26,645 nt of DNA from Fragilaria crotonensis (taxonomy: Eukaryota > Bacillariophyta > Fragilariophyceae > Fragilariales > Fragilariaceae), in the NCBI GenBank assembly GCA_022925895.1, contig JAKSYS010000768.1, positions 1-26,645 on the forward strand, read 5' to 3'. Both the position numbers and the translations under genes were made by a program. The first letter of the stretch is position 1. Each line of letters begins with the position of its first letter. A model generated the notes under the pieces. That model saw only the letters and a program-made list of their open reading frames with translations. It was not told where the DNA came from and searched no databases. Shown here one piece after another: positions 1 through 10,353 of this stretch.

Positions 1-2130
1 TTGCCTCAAGCTGCATGGTCGGCAGTGCAGTTTGCCCTCGCTGAAGCTAATGCAGCATCTCTGGAATTTTGGAGTCCCAGCAGCATCACAGCATTGGTGG
101 AAGAGGCTACGGCACAGGCCAAGGCATCGAGCAAGACGGAATCGGCACTGCAGCGTAACTTGACCAAGATTTTGCGAGCGTCGTCGTGAGGCCAGCACGG
201 CGTGGGCCACAGGCGTCGCGCATGCGGCACTATTGGTCTGGAACTTGCATCGCGTTTTGTCGCGCAAGACGGATCCCGTCTCTCGACAAGTCTTTCTCTC
301 GGTTGTGGCACAAGCGCCCATCCCCGAGGAGCTGAAAACTGGAACAGTTAGCAAGGGCGAGTTTTCTGTCTTTTCGATCTTTTGGGACAAGCTCTGCAAG
401 GACTTGGGCGAACGGCTTCAAGGCTTACTCAAGACTGCCAAGTTGTCCAGTGATGTGGCAGCGCTTTATCCAGCTGTCCGGTCTTCGATCTTGGGTATGC
501 TTGGTCGTCTGTATGATCACATGCAAACTGGAATGTCGTCCTCATCAATCTCCCTTGATGAAACCGCCTCTTCCACGTGCGGTATTTTGGGTGGTTCCGC
601 GGCCCTTGACAGTACTACTTGGAGCTCGCTGACCTTGAAGCAGGGCGAAGCACCGTCAGGATTGGGTGCCGCAAGTGCTGATTCCTGGACTCGCGCTGAT
701 GTTGTTGCCGAGGAAGCCAACGATCATCAAGCCTTCATGGCCACTTCTGCGGGTACAACGACGAGCCTCTCTGCCATTTTTGCCTCGGCCGAGTGGAAGT
801 CGATGCAGTCAATAGGCTTTCAGCCACTTCAGACTGCATTCTTGGAATCCTGTCGCCAAAGGCTCTGCACACCTATCCAGTTCATGTTTCCGGAAGGTCT
901 TTCGGTCGACGATGACGGTGTAGCAATGCAGGTCTTGCCTACCCTCCCTTCTCGATACGATATGCAGAAGTTGGATCATAGTATTCGAGCAGAGTTGTCG
1001 CTAGCCGATCCTCGCGAAGGAGGGGGAGAATTAAGCATGACGACGATGATTGCCGAAGTCATCGTGGGTATGGTAGAGCTCTTTTGTGCGCGAGCCAAGA
1101 CTGCCGTCATCGAAGCCGGGGAAGAAGGATGCCTTACAGACGATGGCTTGCAAACGGACAGTTTCGTTCATGACCTCAAGGTGGCCAATATCATGAGCAC
1201 ACTGGCAACTGCACTCAAGAATGCACCCGAAAATACTTTCGTGGTTCCTTACCGGCCTGCGACATCGGCTCAGCATGAAGAAGCTGCGATTTTGTGTCAG
1301 CAAGCCTTAGTCCCAGCCCTTGCGGAGATTGAGAAGATGGTCAAAAATTTGATTCTGACTCCACTCTCCAATGCTCTCAACCGCCGTGTCGCAGCTGCGA
1401 TCGCCAAGATGCATCACGGGACCTATCTAGAATCAATGTCTGAAGACAACGATGGCCCGTCGTTTGTTCAGAAGCACCTAAGTGGTCTGTTTGAAAGCAT
1501 TGCAGAGCAGCACCTTGCCAAACTTCCAACCGAGTACGCTGGCATTGTGGCATCAACTGTTGCCAGCTTTTCAATCTACACCTTTGTCTCGAACGCTTCA
1601 CTCATTCGCCCCCTGGGAGAAACGGCACGCCTGCATATTACCCAAGACTTGGCTGACTTTGAACTCGCCTTGGAACAGCTCGTCCTGAAGGGCGGATCGT
1701 CCATGGCGCTGAGTCAAATTGAAATGGGCAAGCCTTACGCTGAGCTTCGTGCGGTCCGCCAAATGTTTTACTGGACCGGGTTAGAGGACAGGTCCTTGGG
1801 AGCCGCTAGTGTTGCCAAGTCCATGTTGCGCGAAGTCTGGGTTAGGATGTTCGACCTTCGACTGTGTTTCATTTTCTCTTCAGCTTTGCCCCTGACCTCC
1901 TCTCCTCGCCGCACCATTCGAAACGCATGCGCCCCGAAAACTATGTGTCGACGCTCGTCATGCTCGACGGAAGCATTGATGAAGGCGAGGCCAGTGCTTG
2001 GATGGCGACTATGGCTTGCTGCGACTCCTATCAGCAGCGCGAGTCAGTGGTTGGAATGGAGGGAGACCGACGTGTGGCTGCCATTCTTATGATGCTCGGG
2101 CCTGAACTTTTGAGACGACGAAGGAACTAA
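1..2130 (+). CDS. COG5: Conserved oligomeric Golgi complex subunit 5 (partial, N-terminus outside window)
   Basis: COG5 is a subunit of the COG tethering complex, which acts at the Golgi in retrograde vesicle traffic. Three frame segments join into one protein: 1-189 (frame 1), about 182-1845 (frame 2) and about 1846-2130 (frame 1), ending at TAA 2128-2130. Two family hallmarks are visible. One is VWNLHRVLSRKTDPVS at about 236-285. The other is the C-terminal block NASLIRPLGETARL, then PYAELRAVRQMF, then VFHFLFSFAP at about 1590-1895. The ORF is open at base 1, so the N-terminus is missing. The breaks at about 180-190 and 1841-1848 are single-base shifts; at the second, one missing G after TTAG would restore the frame. 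No GT-AG intron of plausible size fits either. The gene lies tail to tail with the next gene, 209 bp away. The identity is fairly sure; whether the gene is intact is not. Confidence 0.85.
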
Positions 2131-2339
2131 AGCGATATCACAATTTGGTAGAAGGAGTACGTATACGAAGTGTTAGGAGCCGTTTACGTTATCCAGCATG
2201 TGTGTCGTGTGCGGGCGATCGTGTATCAAAGCCTGGGTACACCAGCAACCTTTGCATGGCTCTAGCTTTGTAAAGCAAACGAAGAATGCTTAGCGTTCTC
2301 GTTTATCGAAGCACTCCATCAGGACGTCGCTATTTCAGG

Positions 2340-4593
2340 CTACACGAATAGAAGGGTATGCGGGTCAACCTTTTGTAGACCCAGTAGCCGACAGGCGTCG
2401 GAACATGTGTGGGTTCTAAAGAATGCCCTCATTCCTTTCCTTCCACGATCTGTTCGACCGAAGTCACTGTTGGCCTTCCATCCTCTGCTGTTCCTCTCGT
2501 GAATGGCAGGATCAGTCAACATGAACTTTTGCGTACCGTCGCGATCAATTTGAAATACGCCTTCAAGATCAACCACCATGAACCATCTCCTGGATTTTAC
2601 AAAAGAGAAGTGACTGAATGCATGGGCAAACAAGTGGTCGTCAATATCGTTGTAACGCACAAGGTCAGGTATCGATTCTTTTGGATCATATTCCTCATCA
2701 TCGGAGTCGTCCTCGTCTTCACTCTCTTCTTGAATGACACCTAGGCTAACATCACTATGGCCATCAACAAGCGTCTCTCCTTCATTCGATTCCTCTCGTT
2801 GTGACTTGCCTTTCACAAAACCCATGTTGTTGTTGAACTTTTCATATTCGCCTTCCAGAAATTGTTCAATCAAGATGTGCTTTTTGTGAAACCCTTCCCG
2901 CACTTCGACAAGCAGAGGATCAACAAATTCAATCCGTGGCAACTTGTCGACCCACATCTTCTTTTCTTTGGCGACATTGCTCTGAAGTTCGTCCATGGCT
3001 TTATTAAATTGCGCCGCTACCTCTGATGCCCGCTTCTGGGTGCGCATAAAATTCGCATGAAAGGCTCTCTCCTTGTTGTAAGACTGAGCGGGATCTATGA
3101 ACCTGGACTCCTTCGCGACCATCTTCGGACCGATGAACTTCGAGTTTTGGTCAATGAAGCGAAACTTGCGTACGATGCGTTCGGCGCCTTCACCGAAAAT
3201 TGGAACTTTTACGGCAACGGAGAGCGACGGAAGCTCCATCGCCACAATTTTCCCCCAAAGGTGATCTTTTCTTAAAGAGTGACACATATTGGAGCCTTCA
3301 TGATCCGTGGCCATCTTTAATTCGCACACAACACATACTGCCGTCACTTTACATTGTGTACACCATTGCACCGACGAATCGATGGATTCTTTTTTACAGA
3401 AGACGCAACGCGGATCTTGCAAAATCACGAAATCATCTTTCTTCGACGACCAACTCCAAATGCGCCCGACAGACTTGGCCTGCGTAAGTCCGTACAAGTC
3501 CCACTGTTCTGTTGGCCACAAGTCATCAGCAGTTCCGTGGCGCTCACTTCGAACATCTTGGCGAACCGAGCGGGTTTCTCCTGTTGCCAAATCAGTCATT
3601 TCAGTTTTGGTGGAGGTCAGCGACGAAGTCACGGAGCTGATGATGCTCGACAGTGATATAGCGTCGAGTGAGGGTGCGGTGAAGGAACTTTTGGCTCCAA
3701 AAGCATCGGCTTCTGACACCATGTCATGGAGAGTTTCAAACGCTTCATTTTCTGCAGCTTGCGCAATCCCGATACAATTGAAAGTGAGGCGACGACGATA
3801 CTGCGACGCGATTTCGCCCATCTTGCAACAAACGGTCCGTGGTCGGACGGCTTCCCATCCGAGAGGAAAACAAGGGATAGGGCACATGTTCCCGAGCTGT
3901 TGGACGCTAACAAAGCCTCAGCTCGCTCCAACGCGGGAAGGTAATTTCCAGGACCACTCGGTCGGCTTTGACTCCATTCCCTCATGTCGATGAGTTTGTT
4001 GTATGAGTATCCAATCCAAAGGTTCATGCTCAACGACCAATTCAGCTTCATCTCTCATGAGGATGATACTGACAACATCGCATCCGGTGACAGCTTTGGC
4101 TTCGAGTTGAGCCTGGACGTAAGTCCTTGGCCAAGACCATCCATACAGCATCCGAGCGACTCTTTCCACCACTGACATCATCACGTCTCATGCTGCCGCT
4201 CATATCAACAACAAACACTGAGTGGCTCGTCCATCTGGTATGGTCTGCCATGATACGACGCTTGTGGCTGTCGTGAATCGCAAGGAACTTGGATGACATG
4301 TACGCTTCATTCTTATTTAATATAACCGGTGCCACGACTTTGGTGCCGGATGCTGACGATGAAAGATCTCGTGACGGGAAGGACGTGATTTCTGTTCCGC
4401 GTTTTTCGTCATAAATAAAAACGATGCCTCCATAGGTGTACTTGAAGCGCCCTTTACGCGTCGCTTCCCGCATGCCATATCTTCTGGCGCGCTGGAGATC
4501 AATTTTCTGAATGCCGCGTTCCTCTCGCCTTTCCCTGCCATGCACATTGGAAAGCAGCGAAGAAAGTTCGGTCCCTTGGTTCCTTGATGCCAT
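2340..4593 (-). CDS. VWA domain / alpha-kinase protein (VwkA-like), copy 1, frame-broken
   Basis: About 750 codons, starting at ATG 4593-4591 (MASRNQGTEL) and ending at TAG 2340. In order it has a basic N-terminal region, a von Willebrand A domain with MIDAS motif DMSGSM and a later LSDGKPSD, and a cysteine-rich patch of CxxC pairs. The C-terminal atypical alpha-kinase domain shows PKMVAKESRF (ATP-binding Lys), FSHFSFVKS, VVDLEGV, LTDPAIH and FGRTDRGRKG, and closes with THTCSDACRLLGL (zinc-binding His and Cys). Proteins of this layout, such as Dictyostelium VwkA, are Ser/Thr kinases acting on cytoskeletal and contractile-vacuole processes; the substrate here is unknown. Compared with copy 2 it has an extra base at about 4119-4126, an extra base at about 4004 and a missing base at about 3823. 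It is therefore either a decaying duplicate or affected by sequence errors. An acidic stretch (EESEDEDDSDDEE) lies within the kinase region, about 2690-2730. Confidence 0.85.
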
Positions 4594-5183
4594 TTTAACG
4601 AAATAAAGTTTCTTGGGGGTGTGGATTTCCGTCAAATGCTCGAAAGCGACGGCTCACTTGAGGCTGCAGTCTCGTCATTCGGCTCGTACATTTCGAAATT
4701 TTGGGCTTCGCGTTACGCAGGCACTAGTCGTTTACGTGCTGACAACACAAAGATATCAATTTTTCTGTTGCAGTCTGCAGCGATTGGTCCCTACGTACTA
4801 CAGGACGAACTTTGCAGGTAACTTGAGAAAGAATGCAGATGCTATGTATAAAAAATGTTGAGACTTCAGTCAACGAGGCGATCACGTCAATTGAAGCCTT
4901 GCTGCTGGAACTGCGTCGAAGACTTAATCTGGTGGTCGACTAAATTTCAAAACTAATGGGACTTAGGCGCTCGTGCACACGTCCACCAAGGTGCATCATT
5001 ATCAACCGGAAGAAAACACCTGGGCACAATGAGGATGGCTTTCCCCGGTCGGGCAGGCTTAAATGTAGAACTTTCTCGTTCACGAACAAAGAAACATCAT
5101 TGGACAGGCAAAACCGCAGCTCCAGAAATCGAATGTCACTGGGTCAACCTTGGGCAGACCGAGGAGGAGACATCGACTGCTGG
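4594..5183. other. Spacer between the two alpha-kinase copies
   Basis: 590 bp between the start of copy 1 and the stop of copy 2. It should hold the promoter of copy 1 and the 3' end of copy 2. The sequence just upstream of copy 1's ATG is not recognisably similar to that upstream of copy 2, so the duplication appears to have covered the coding region but not the promoter. Short open frames occur, but none resembles a known protein. No RNA gene or repeat was seen. Confidence 0.6.
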
Positions 5184-7432
5184 CTAAAGGTATTCCAGGG
5201 TCTGTGGATCAACTTGCTGTAAACCCAGGAGCCGACAGGCGTCAGAACACGAATGCGTTCTGAAGAATGCCCTCATTCCTTTCTTGCCTCGATCAGTTCG
5301 CCCGAAATCGCGCTTGCCACGCCTTCCTTTGCTGTTCTTCTTGTGAATGGCGGGATCAGTCAATACGAACTTTCGAGTGCCGTCGCTCTTTATTTCAAGC
5401 ACACCTTGAAGATCAACCACCATGAACGACCTCTTCGATTTCACAAAGGAGAAGTGACTGAATGCTTGGGCAAACAAGTGGTCATCAACATCACTGTAGC
5501 GTCCTGGGGCAGGCACGGATTCTTGCGGATCATATTCGTCTTCATCTGAGTCGTCCTCGTCTTCACTCTCTTCTTGAATCACACCAAGTCCGGCATCGGC
5601 GTTATCTTGGACCAGTGCCTGACCCTGTTTCAAATCAAGTTGTAGCGACGTGCCTTTCACAAAACCCATGTTGTTGTTGAACTTTTCATATTCACCTTCT
5701 AGAAATCGTTCAATCAGGATGTGCTTTTTGTCATTTCGGTCGAGGACTTCGACAAGCAGAGGATCAACAAATTCAATTCGAGGCATCCTGTCGACCCAGC
5801 CCTTGTGTTCTTGTGCAAAATGATTTTGAAGGCCGTCAATCGCATGGTTGAATTGGTCGGCAACTTCTGATGCCCGGTTCTGAGTACGCATGAAATTAGC
5901 ATGAAATGATCTCTCGCTTTTGGGACAGTGAGCGTGATCTATGAATCTGGACTCCTTCGCGACCATCTTCGGACCGATGAAATTCGAGTTTTGGTCGATG
6001 AACCGAAACTTGCGCACGATGCGTTCGGCACCTTCCCCGAAGATTGGAACTTTGACAGCGACGGAGAATGACGGAAGCTCCATCGCCACAATTTTCCCCA
6101 AAAGGCGATCTTTTCTCAGCGAACGACACATTTGAGAGCCTTCGTGATCTAACATCATGTTCTCGCACCTGAGACAGACGGTTGCAACTTTACAACGTGT
6201 GCACCGCTGCATCGTCGAATTGTTGGATTCCTTTCACAGAAGACGCAACGCGGATCTTGTAAAATCACGAAATCATCTTTCTCCGACGACCAGCTCCAAA
6301 TACGACCAACGGACTTGGCCTTCGTCAGTCCGTACAAGTCCCACTGCTCTGTCGGCCACAAGTCATCAGCAGTTCCCTGGCGCTCACTTCGAACATCCTG
6401 GCGCACGGCGCGGGTTTCTCCTGTCGCCAGATCAGTCATTTCAGTCTTAGTGGACGTCAGCGATGACGACACGGAGCTGATGATGTTCGACAGTGATGTA
6501 GCGTCGAGTGAGGGCGCGGTGAAGGAACTTTTGGCTCCAAAAGCATCAGCTTCTGACACCATGGCATGGAGAGTTTCAAACGCTTCATTTTCTGCAGCTT
6601 GCGCAATCCCGATACAATTGAAGGTGAGGCGACGACGATACTGCGACGCGATTTCGCCCATCTTTGCAACAAATGGACCTCGATCAGAAGGCTTCCCGTC
6701 CGAGAAGAATACAAGGGACAGAGCACACGTTCCCGAACTGTTGGACGCCAACAAAGATTCTGCTAGCTCCAACGCGGGAAGATAGTTTCCAGGACCACTC
6801 GGTCGGCTTTGGCTCCATTCCCTCATGTCGATGAGTTTGTTGTAGAGTATCCAATCCAAAGGTTCATGCTCAACGACCAATTCAGCTTCATCTCTCATGA
6901 GGATGATACTGACAACATCGCATCCGGTGACAGCTTTGGCTTCGAGTTGTGCCTGGACAAAATCTTTGGCCAAGACCATCCATACAGCATCCGACCGACA
7001 CTTGCCACCACTGACATCATCACGTCTCATGCTGCCGCTCATGTCAACGACAAACACTGAGTGGCTCGTCCATCTGGAATGGTCTAACATGAGTAAACGT
7101 TTGTGACACTCGTGAATTGTAAGATACTTGGATGACATGTACGCTTCATTCTTTTCAAGTATGACGGGAGGCACGACTTTGGTGCCGGATGCGTCCGATG
7201 AAAGATCTCGTGATGGAAACGAGGTGACTTCTCTTCCTAGGACTTCGTCATAAATAAAAACGATGCCACCATACGTATACTTGACTCGCCCGTAATACGC
7301 CGCTTCCCGGATGCCATACCTTCTGGCACGCTGAAGATCAATCTTCTGAATGCCGCGTTCCTCTCGCCTTTCCCTGCCATGCGGACTTGATAGCAAGGAA
7401 GAAAGTTCTGTTCCATCGTCCCTAGATGCCAT
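5184..7432 (-). CDS. VWA domain / alpha-kinase protein (VwkA-like), copy 2
   Basis: About 749 codons, starting at ATG 7432-7430 and ending at TAG 5184. The first 399 residues read uninterrupted. The VWA domain spans about residues 124-320, with MIDAS residues D130-S132-S134 (DMSGS) and FSDGKPSD near 245. A Cys-rich patch begins at CVFC (396-399) and continues CTRC, C..C and H....C. The alpha-kinase domain fills the rest: PKMVAKESRF, VVDLQGV, LTDPAIH, FGRTDRGKKG and THSCSDACRLLGL. Alpha-kinases are atypical Ser/Thr kinases whose C-terminal His/Cys residues bind zinc. One base is missing relative to copy 1 in a T/C run near 6230, which splits the ORF between the CVFC and CTRC motifs. Otherwise the two copies match closely along their whole length. 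This is the better-preserved copy. Cellular role and substrate cannot be told from the sequence. Confidence 0.87.
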
Positions 7433-7815
7433 CTTGGGCAAAAGTAGTGTTCACGTTGGAGGTGTAGAGTTGTAACAGTAGGGATGGTTCGAGTTCGGGT
7501 GTGTTATTTGCCTCCAATGGATCTTGCCAAACTAGCGCAAGTGAAGTGACGAGTCAACGACGAGATAGAGGGAGGAATCGTCATTGTTTGCCACGAAACT
7601 TCTAGACAAAGCCAAGGACCCCCTCCGATCACGCGTGTATGACTCCAATTTTCCGTTTTCAATATCCAAATTTGTAGATGACCATCCCTTGACGTCCGAA
7701 AAATGAGACACATTTTCAGTTTTTTTTACTGTATCCGCACTAGACTATCATAGAGCTAGTGGTTATTGTTTAGTAGTCTACGGTAGATATGCATGCTTTC
7801 GACCGAGAAAGACTA

Positions 7816-7958
7816 CACTCGTACGCGGTATACTTCCTCCATTTTACTGAACACAGAACAAGTACGTGTACTGTACCGGTACATCTACATTATCGTAGCT
7901 TCAGTAGTACTGTAGATGAATACAACGAGTACCCGAGTACATTGTACTGCATTCTCTA
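7816..7958. repeat. GTAC-rich, palindrome-rich segment
   Basis: From about 7861 to 7953 the tetramer GTAC (its own reverse complement) occurs at least eight times, several within TGTACTGTACCGGTACA and GAGTACCCGAGTACA. Another lies near 7819. About one in 256 bases is expected by chance. Similar GTAC-dense tracts occur at about 10500-10735 and 15771-16015, so this is a recurrent spacer feature rather than a copied unit. Function unknown. Confidence 0.6.
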
Positions 7959-7973
7959 TAGACTCTACTAGAG

Positions 7974-7989
7974 ACTCTACTAGTAGAGT
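7974..7989. repeat. 16-bp perfect palindrome
   Basis: ACTCTACTAGTAGAGT reads the same on both strands. The half-site-like string AGACTCTACTAGAG also occurs just upstream at about 7960-7974, so the motif is partly tandem. It could be a dimeric protein-binding site in the GTPase upstream region or chance within biased sequence; no function is claimed. Confidence 0.5.
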
Positions 7990-8258
7990 AGAGCCTACTA
8001 CAGCACTACCGTTGTTGAAGTGTTGTCCAATGTTTCGCTGTGCAACATCTATGTACGTACAATCAGCGACTCGAGAAAAAAATTTCAAGCATGTCATCGT
8101 CATCGTCTCTCATGAACAGCGTCATCTCCGCGGCCATCGTCGTCCTCGAACTCGACCGCCAGAGTTGATAGGTGTCCCGTTGCGGGAAAGAGAAGAACCG
8201 AAGGTGGGGAATGAAACGAAACAATCAACAACAAAAACAACACCAATAATTGATTGGA

Positions 8259-9020
8259 ATGTTGGAGTCCGACCACGTCGCGTTCGCATCGTGGCGTCAA
8301 CATCCAATGGTCTTATTCCACCAGCTCCACCCCAAAGAACCACCGCCATTGCCATCTGAAATTCTAGGCTTGCTAGTTTTGGGAGAACCACAGTCTGGGA
8401 AGACGAGTTTGGTGCGACGATTTGTATATCGAACCTATGCATCGCAAATTGAGCAGCAACGGAAACAAAGGCATTCGTCGATTGAATATCATAAGAAGGA
8501 TCTAGCCTTTTGGTATGCTAAGAACGAGACAAGATGCGCAAGAGTACAGTTATGGGACGTTAGTGATTGTCGAACGTTCGGCAGCTCTCCACAGAGGAAT
8601 GGTGAACTAGTCCAGGTGTTGCAACGCACAAAAGCAATCATCCTTGTGCTTTCCATGGAACATGGTCCTCAGCATGTGCTAAGGGAAGCAAGATCTTGGA
8701 AACAGTGGCTTCAAGATTTGCATGTAGATGACGAAAAGCCTATCTATTGGTTTCTACACAAGTCCGATGTGCTGCCGAACCTGGAAACTTCGATTTCTAT
8801 CAATCTCGGTGCGGCGCTGGCGAACATGAGCCGTGAACTTGGATTTTCAAGTAGGTACTTGACGTCTTGCCTCTCGGATGATGGTTCTTCGGTTGAAAGC
8901 GCTATGATGAACGTTATCCGAACCAGTCTGCAGTCAGAATCAATTCCATCACTGGCGCATTCCTCGGCGTCGTCAACGGATTCCAAAACGATACTCTCCG
9001 CCATGTATCAAAGCCTGTGA
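8259..9020 (+). CDS. Divergent Ras-superfamily (Rab-like) small GTPase
   Basis: 253 codons, intact, from ATG 8259 (MLESDHVAF) to TGA 9020. The frame is open slightly further upstream, but only from a TTG. A P-loop is clear: GEPQSGKT at residues 42-49, followed by SLVRRFV as in Rab/Ras proteins. The switch II motif, normally WDxAGQ, is WDVSD (99-103), lacking the Gly and Gln expected of a normal hydrolysing GTPase. The base-specificity motif, normally NKxD, is HKSD (167-170). Strand pattern and spacing otherwise fit a Rab-type fold. There is no C-terminal prenylation cysteine; the protein ends YQSL after a Ser-rich tail. It may bind nucleotide but hydrolyse it poorly, or act as a pseudo-GTPase. 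It lies tail to tail with the methyltransferase gene, 91 bp away. The family is fairly sure; the subfamily is not. Confidence 0.72.
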   Translation: MLESDHVAFASWRQHPMVLFHQLHPKEPPPLPSEILGLLVLGEPQSGKTSLVRRFVYRTYASQIEQQRKQRHSSIEYHKKDLAFWYAKNETRCARVQLWDVSDCRTFGSSPQRNGELVQVLQRTKAIILVLSMEHGPQHVLREARSWKQWLQDLHVDDEKPIYWFLHKSDVLPNLETSISINLGAALANMSRELGFSSRYLTSCLSDDGSSVESAMMNVIRTSLQSESIPSLAHSSASSTDSKTILSAMYQSL

Positions 9021-9111
9021 ATTTATGATGAGGTACTGAGCGTTTCACTTTCCATTATACCTGCTTGAATGCATTTGTGCCGTCCTTGACGCCACTTTCA
9101 TTGGGGTTGAA

Positions 9112-10143
9112 TCATGATATGAATATAACTTCATTCTTTCCATCAAACGGCAAGGTTGCCTTTTGTAATCGTTCGTCCTTGTCCAGCAAGTAGCGCACAA
9201 AGTCATCATATGACTGCACAATTCGACCGCCGCGAAGCTTTCGAAGTGGAAATAGGCCTGGAAAGACACAACAGGGAATTATGGCCACTTTCTTGTTCGC
9301 CCGCAAGGCCATGTCCAAAATATCTTCCGTGCACTCGTCCGGATGAAGCCCAACCAAGCAAGTGTAGTTCTGCAGCAACGACATGCTTTCCTCGTTCTGT
9401 GAGAAGCTCGAATGCAGATAGTCTGGATTTTGTTCCTTATCGACGCGCGAATTTCTCTTTCTGATTAATGGATCCATGACAGTACAGGCAATTCCGAAGG
9501 CTGATAGCTCGATGGAAAGTTGACCCTTGCCACCTGCAACATCCAATACTTTCTCCGTTTGATCCGCGTCTACCGATAGCACATGCTCTAGCAGCCATTG
9601 ACAAAAAATCTTGGCTCTGAGACTCTTTGCGCGTGGATTGCCGTGTGGTGAAACGGTGGAGCTTTCCTCGCCCTTGTGTGGACGAGTACGAAGCCTATCT
9701 TCTTGTTTTTGATTCAAAGTAAAGTAGGCATCGGCACGAACTTGAAGATAAGTCGAACACATGACGCCATCTCCTGTTTTGGCCATTCGCAATGCTTGTG
9801 CTTTCGGATCTTCTTCCAACATTCTCCAAGACGTCACTTGCCACAACGAATCCTTGTGTGGAGTGGGTAGTACGGTCATGGACACGTGGGCACCGTATGG
9901 AAGATCGGATGATTTGATTGGAAAATTGTCACCTTGAAAGTGAGTGCGACGAAACACCACCTTTGTGTCGCTGTCATGTTCGTTGGTATCAACTTTATTA
10001 ATGTCAAGTTTCACTTGAACGTGGTTGTCGTCTGTTGGTACGTCGCGACTGCAACGTATATTCGCAAATGAAAGGTGTTTACCACAGCACCGACGCCGAA
10101 CAATTACCCCCGTCACAACCACGTGCGCTCCGCGTTCGTCCAT
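9112..10143 (-). CDS. OB-fold / SAM-dependent methyltransferase fusion protein
   Basis: 343 codons, intact, from ATG 10143-10141 (MDERGAHVVV) to TGA 9112. A longer frame exists only from a GTG. Residues 7-45 (VVVTGVIVRRRCCGKHLSF...VQVKL) look like the start of an OB-fold of the kind in the anticodon-binding domain of class II aminoacyl-tRNA synthetases. The C-terminal half is a Rossmann methyltransferase: motif I VLDVAGGKG (199-207), an acidic end of strand 2 in VMDP, then GLHPDECTE (265-273) and IPCCVF (289-294). The GLHPD..TE and PCCVF strings look like conserved features of an uncharacterised eukaryotic methyltransferase group. An N-terminal nucleic-acid-binding fold suggests an RNA (perhaps tRNA) substrate, but this is inference. 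A MULE inserted only 133 bp upstream of the start codon may affect its promoter. Confidence 0.78.
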   Translation of the reverse strand: MDERGAHVVVTGVIVRRRCCGKHLSFANIRCSRDVPTDDNHVQVKLDINKVDTNEHDSDTKVVFRRTHFQGDNFPIKSSDLPYGAHVSMTVLPTPHKDSLWQVTSWRMLEEDPKAQALRMAKTGDGVMCSTYLQVRADAYFTLNQKQEDRLRTRPHKGEESSTVSPHGNPRAKSLRAKIFCQWLLEHVLSVDADQTEKVLDVAGGKGQLSIELSAFGIACTVMDPLIRKRNSRVDKEQNPDYLHSSFSQNEESMSLLQNYTCLVGLHPDECTEDILDMALRANKKVAIIPCCVFPGLFPLRKLRGGRIVQSYDDFVRYLLDKDERLQKATLPFDGKNEVIFIS

Positions 10144-10267
10144 TGTTGAAAAAAAGAACACTTGTATATGATTTAATAGTCACAACGTTCCATCATACAT
10201 CCATGGCACCGTGGCAGTTCATTGTTCACAGCGCATCATTCAACATGGTCTGTGGCGACAAAATGAA

Positions 10268-10276
10268 GTTTGAACG
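10268..10276. repeat. MULE target-site duplication, left copy
   Basis: GTTTGAACG directly precedes the left terminal inverted repeat and is repeated exactly after the right one at 15711-15719. Nine bases is the usual duplication length for Mutator-like elements. The flanking bases differ (A before and G after here, C before and T after there), so the duplication is exactly 9 bp. Confidence 0.9.
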
Positions 10277-10353
10277 GAGAGTGCCTAATGCGCTTAGAAT
10301 TAATGCGCTTATAAAGCACTTGCACCAATCAAAATCGTCCGGGACGTCATCAT
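10277..10353 (+). repeat. MULE left terminal inverted repeat
   Basis: 77 bp matching the reverse complement of 15634-15710 at about 73 of 77 positions. The differences are at positions 3-5 and one C/T at position 60. The core begins TGCCTAATGCGCTTAGAATT; the match ends abruptly after GACGTCATCAT. Confidence 0.92.

Larger units (their letters stand above)
7433..8258. other. Intergenic region upstream of the GTPase and of alpha-kinase copy 2
   Basis: 826 bp between two divergently transcribed genes, so promoters for both should lie here. I see no convincing coding region; the open frames around 7916-8442 on both strands show low-complexity composition and no known motif. The middle part (about 7816-7958) is packed with GTAC tetramers and is followed by a 16-bp perfect palindrome. 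The segment 8196-8245 is A-rich. No tRNA or other RNA gene was recognised. Confidence 0.6.

Noticed and set aside
1841-1883. A 43-bp GT...AG intron in COG5 to explain the frame change
   Set aside because: It would remove part of the conserved VFHFLFSFAP block, and it is much shorter than the 78-bp intron found elsewhere; a one-base shift explains the join better.
2131-2339. Possible tRNA or small RNA between COG5 and alpha-kinase copy 1
   Set aside because: No cloverleaf or box motifs could be found; it is simply the gap between two convergent genes.
4621-4821. 66-codon + strand ORF upstream of alpha-kinase copy 1
   Set aside because: Short, in the promoter spacer, with no recognisable domain and no counterpart upstream of copy 2.
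8122-8442. ORFs on both strands upstream of and overlapping the GTPase start
   Set aside because: They are low-complexity and overlap the clear GTPase frame; no motif supports them.
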